From positions 1 to 6,172 of the forward strand of contig JAISSM010000040.1 of NCBI GenBank assembly GCA_031273075.1: a stretch of DNA of 6,172 bases, written 5' to 3'. The position numbers and the translations under genes are program-made. This stretch comes from Rickettsiales bacterium (GTDB lineage Bacteria; Pseudomonadota; Alphaproteobacteria; Rs-D84). Below the pieces are notes generated by a model that was given only the letters and a program-made list of their open reading frames with translations, searched no databases and was not told the origin of the DNA. Shown here piece after piece: positions 5,013-6,172 of this stretch (positions within the stretch are counted from its first letter, which is position 1; every line of letters begins with the position of its first letter).

Positions 5013-5699
5013 TTATTTAAGCCGGATTTTTATCACGTCGCCGACTTCGATCACGTTCGGGTTTCCGATATGATTGTACCTTGCGATGGATCGATAATTC
5101 CAGCCCGATCCGGTGTATCTTTTTGATATATCGAAAAGAATTTCGCCGCGCTTTACGACATGCTCGATTTCATTCTTCGGTTTCTCTGTTTTTTGTACCT
5201 TTACGGGCGGCTCCGGCTTTTGAACCGCGGCAACCGGCGCGACTTTGTTATATACCTCGGTCTCCGTTTCGGAAACATAAACGAACAGCAATGCCCCGGC
5301 CAGCGCTATCGCGGCGATAATGGCGAAAGGGGCGAAACAACATGATGCGCGCGCGGGTTTTTTATTCCGCGGCCTAACGGCGGCGCGCGCCGGCTTCGGC
5401 GCGGGTTTCTTTTTTGGCGCCGGCTTTGGTTTCGGCTTCGGCTTCTTTTTTATGACTATGGCGGCGGGCTTCGCCGGACGTTTCACGGATTTCTTTTTAA
5501 CGACGCGAACGGCGCGCGCAACGGGTTTCTTTTTTGGCGCCTTTGGCCTTGGTTTCGGCTTCGGCTTCGGTTTCTTTACGGCCGCCGCGGCGGGTTTCAC
5601 AGTTTTCTTTTTACGTTTGCGCGGCGCGGGCTTTTTATGACCTTTAAGCGCTTCGTCGATTATAATATCCGTCGGCCGCTTGACTTCTCCGATTTCCAT
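5013..5699 (-). CDS. Single-pass membrane protein with a basic histone-like tail and a C-terminal LysM domain
   Basis: This 228-residue protein has four parts. Residues 1-20 (MEIGEVKRPTDIIIDEALKG) are a conserved-looking, mildly acidic head. Residues 21-118 are a low-complexity tail made almost only of Lys, Arg, Pro, Ala and Val, with 43 basic and no acidic residues. Residues about 122-142 form one transmembrane helix preceded by two cysteines. After a Pro/Glu/Lys linker, residues 180-228 form a LysM domain (HVVKRGEILFDISKRY...NPNVIEVGDVIKIRLK). LysM domains bind the glycan of peptidoglycan, and by the positive-inside rule the tail stays in the cytoplasm while LysM faces the periplasm. The tail resembles histone H1-like and AlgP-type proteins and could bind DNA or RNA; that is inference. 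AAGGAG six bases before the ATG confirms the start. No good promoter is seen, only AT-rich sequence at 5712-5765. Confidence 0.88.
   Translation of the reverse strand: MEIGEVKRPTDIIIDEALKGHKKPAPRKRKKKTVKPAAAAVKKPKPKPKPRPKAPKKKPVARAVRVVKKKSVKRPAKPAAIVIKKKPKPKPKPAPKKKPAPKPARAAVRPRNKKPARASCCFAPFAIIAAIALAGALLFVYVSETETEVYNKVAPVAAVQKPEPPVKVQKTEKPKNEIEHVVKRGEILFDISKRYTGSGWNYRSIARYNHIGNPNVIEVGDVIKIRLK
5402..5578. repeat. Internal duplication in the basic tail of the LysM protein, with hexanucleotide tracts
   Basis: An identical 20-base stretch occurs at 5402-5421 and 5522-5541, exactly 120 bases (40 codons) apart, with similar neighbouring sequence. In protein terms residues about 31-65 and 69-109 are two copies of the same plan: KKT/SVK, an Ala-rich turn, a KPKPKPKP run, APKKKP, and an ARAV/ARAAVR end. 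Each copy also contains an in-frame six-base repeat (TTCGGC on the plus strand, Lys-Pro on the coding strand), near 5430-5445 and 5554-5571. Confidence 0.8.
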
Positions 5700-5769
5700 G
5701 GCGAACTCCTTATTTCTTTACCGCGATTTTAATTGATATAATCGAAAAATCAAGTATTTTTTAATCCGC

Positions 5770-5798
5770 CGCCCGCGATCCGCCGGGCGCGCGTTTTT
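5770..5798. other. GC-rich hairpin between the LysM gene and the right-edge gene
   Basis: CGCCCG (5770-5775) and CGGGCG (5784-5789) form a six-pair stem with an eight-base loop; read on the plus strand it is followed by CGCG and five T. The only transcript expected here runs on the minus strand, where the hairpin is followed by GGATTAAAAAA and lacks a T run. A terminator role is therefore doubtful. Confidence 0.3.
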
Positions 5799-6172
5799 CA
5801 TTGTTTGGCATTTGACTGATAAGTGTTTTTAAGTTGCCCTCTAAGCAAATTCAGCGCAAGTTCGAAACCCGCGTATTCGACCGGGGACGCGCGGACGTCG
5901 CCGCCATCGCATGCCTTATAGTTCGCGCGGACGATTTGCTCGTACATATTTATAAAGTTCTCAAAGTCCTCTTTTGTGAATTGCTTCATTTGACCGCCGT
6001 CTATGATATACTTGGCCAGTTCTTCATGGACGGTGACGTCGCCGACGGCAAAGTCGTTGTTTATGTCCGCCGCGACATGATAGCATTCGCGAACGTTCCG
6101 AAGATTATAGGGCAAAGACATTACCGTCTTCAATTCGGCCGCCGCGTCGTCGCCGCCGATCTCGCGAACCTT
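5798..6172 (-). CDS. Protein of unknown function (C-terminal part, start probably right of window)
   Basis: The frame is open from the TGA at 5798-5800 to the right edge, 124 visible residues. Candidate internal starts are a TTG at 6131-6133 and an ATG at 6119-6121 (MSLPYNLRNVRECYHV), but neither has a clear ribosome binding site, and the codons upstream (KVREIGGDDAAAEL) look like normal coding sequence, so the gene probably begins outside. The product looks soluble and helical, with no membrane segment. It has charged helices (FTKEDFENFINMYEQIV; FELALNLLRGQLKNTY) and cysteines in RECYH and KACDGG. I do not recognise the family. It is oriented like the LysM gene 98 bases downstream; the LysM gene has its own ribosome binding site, and no clear terminator separates the two, so they could share a transcript. 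Confidence 0.65.
   Translation of the reverse strand, partial: KVREIGGDDAAAELKTVMSLPYNLRNVRECYHVAADINNDFAVGDVTVHEELAKYIIDGGQMKQFTKEDFENFINMYEQIVRANYKACDGGDVRASPVEYAGFELALNLLRGQLKNTYQSNAKQ

Noticed and set aside
5320..5640. Gly/Phe-rich open frame on the plus strand (GFGFGF runs) resembling a low-complexity structural protein.
   Set aside because: It is the reverse complement of the Lys-Pro repeats of the LysM gene, which has a ribosome binding site, a transmembrane helix and a real domain.

Overview
The window looks like chromosomal DNA of a Gram-negative bacterium, most likely an alphaproteobacterium from an uncultured, possibly host-associated or anaerobic lineage. This rests on a short S21 protein, strong Shine-Dalgarno sites, a palindromic GTCATCCCGCGG...GGATCCAG repeat of the kind I recall from Rickettsiales and related genomes, and several small proteins I cannot place in any known family. 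Lineage is an inference from style, not a demonstrated placement.

Left part (1-1203, + strand): the 3' end of an Ala/Gly-rich protein of unknown function overlaps by ATGA a small secreted protein with two cysteines in its mature part, so the two are probably translated together. Next comes rpsU (ribosomal protein S21) with its own likely promoter and a textbook intrinsic terminator whose stem begins inside the rpsU stop codon.

Middle (1204-4407, + strand): a two-gene purine operon. purF (amidophosphoribosyltransferase, the committed first step) is followed after 35 bases by purH (bifunctional AICAR transformylase/IMP cyclohydrolase, the last two steps). Together they encode the entry and exit of de novo IMP synthesis. 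PurF carries the self-cleaved N-terminal cysteine nucleophile and the four cysteines of the Bacillus-type [4Fe-4S] form, plus an extra CxxC. PurH is complete and somewhat longer than usual.

Right part (4408-6172, - strand): three genes face the purine operon. A 98-residue four-cysteine orphan has a near-consensus promoter. Upstream of it lies a 277-base spacer with a C8(CT)n tract and two palindromic repeat elements. Then comes a single-pass membrane protein with a roughly 100-residue, acid-free Lys/Pro/Ala/Arg tail resembling histone H1, one transmembrane helix and a C-terminal LysM domain. Finally, a gene of unknown function runs off the right edge.

The parts most worth a second look are the histone-tail/LysM protein, the repeat-rich spacer at 4804-4950, and the small orphan proteins. 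I found no CRISPR array, transposase, phage gene, tRNA or rRNA.
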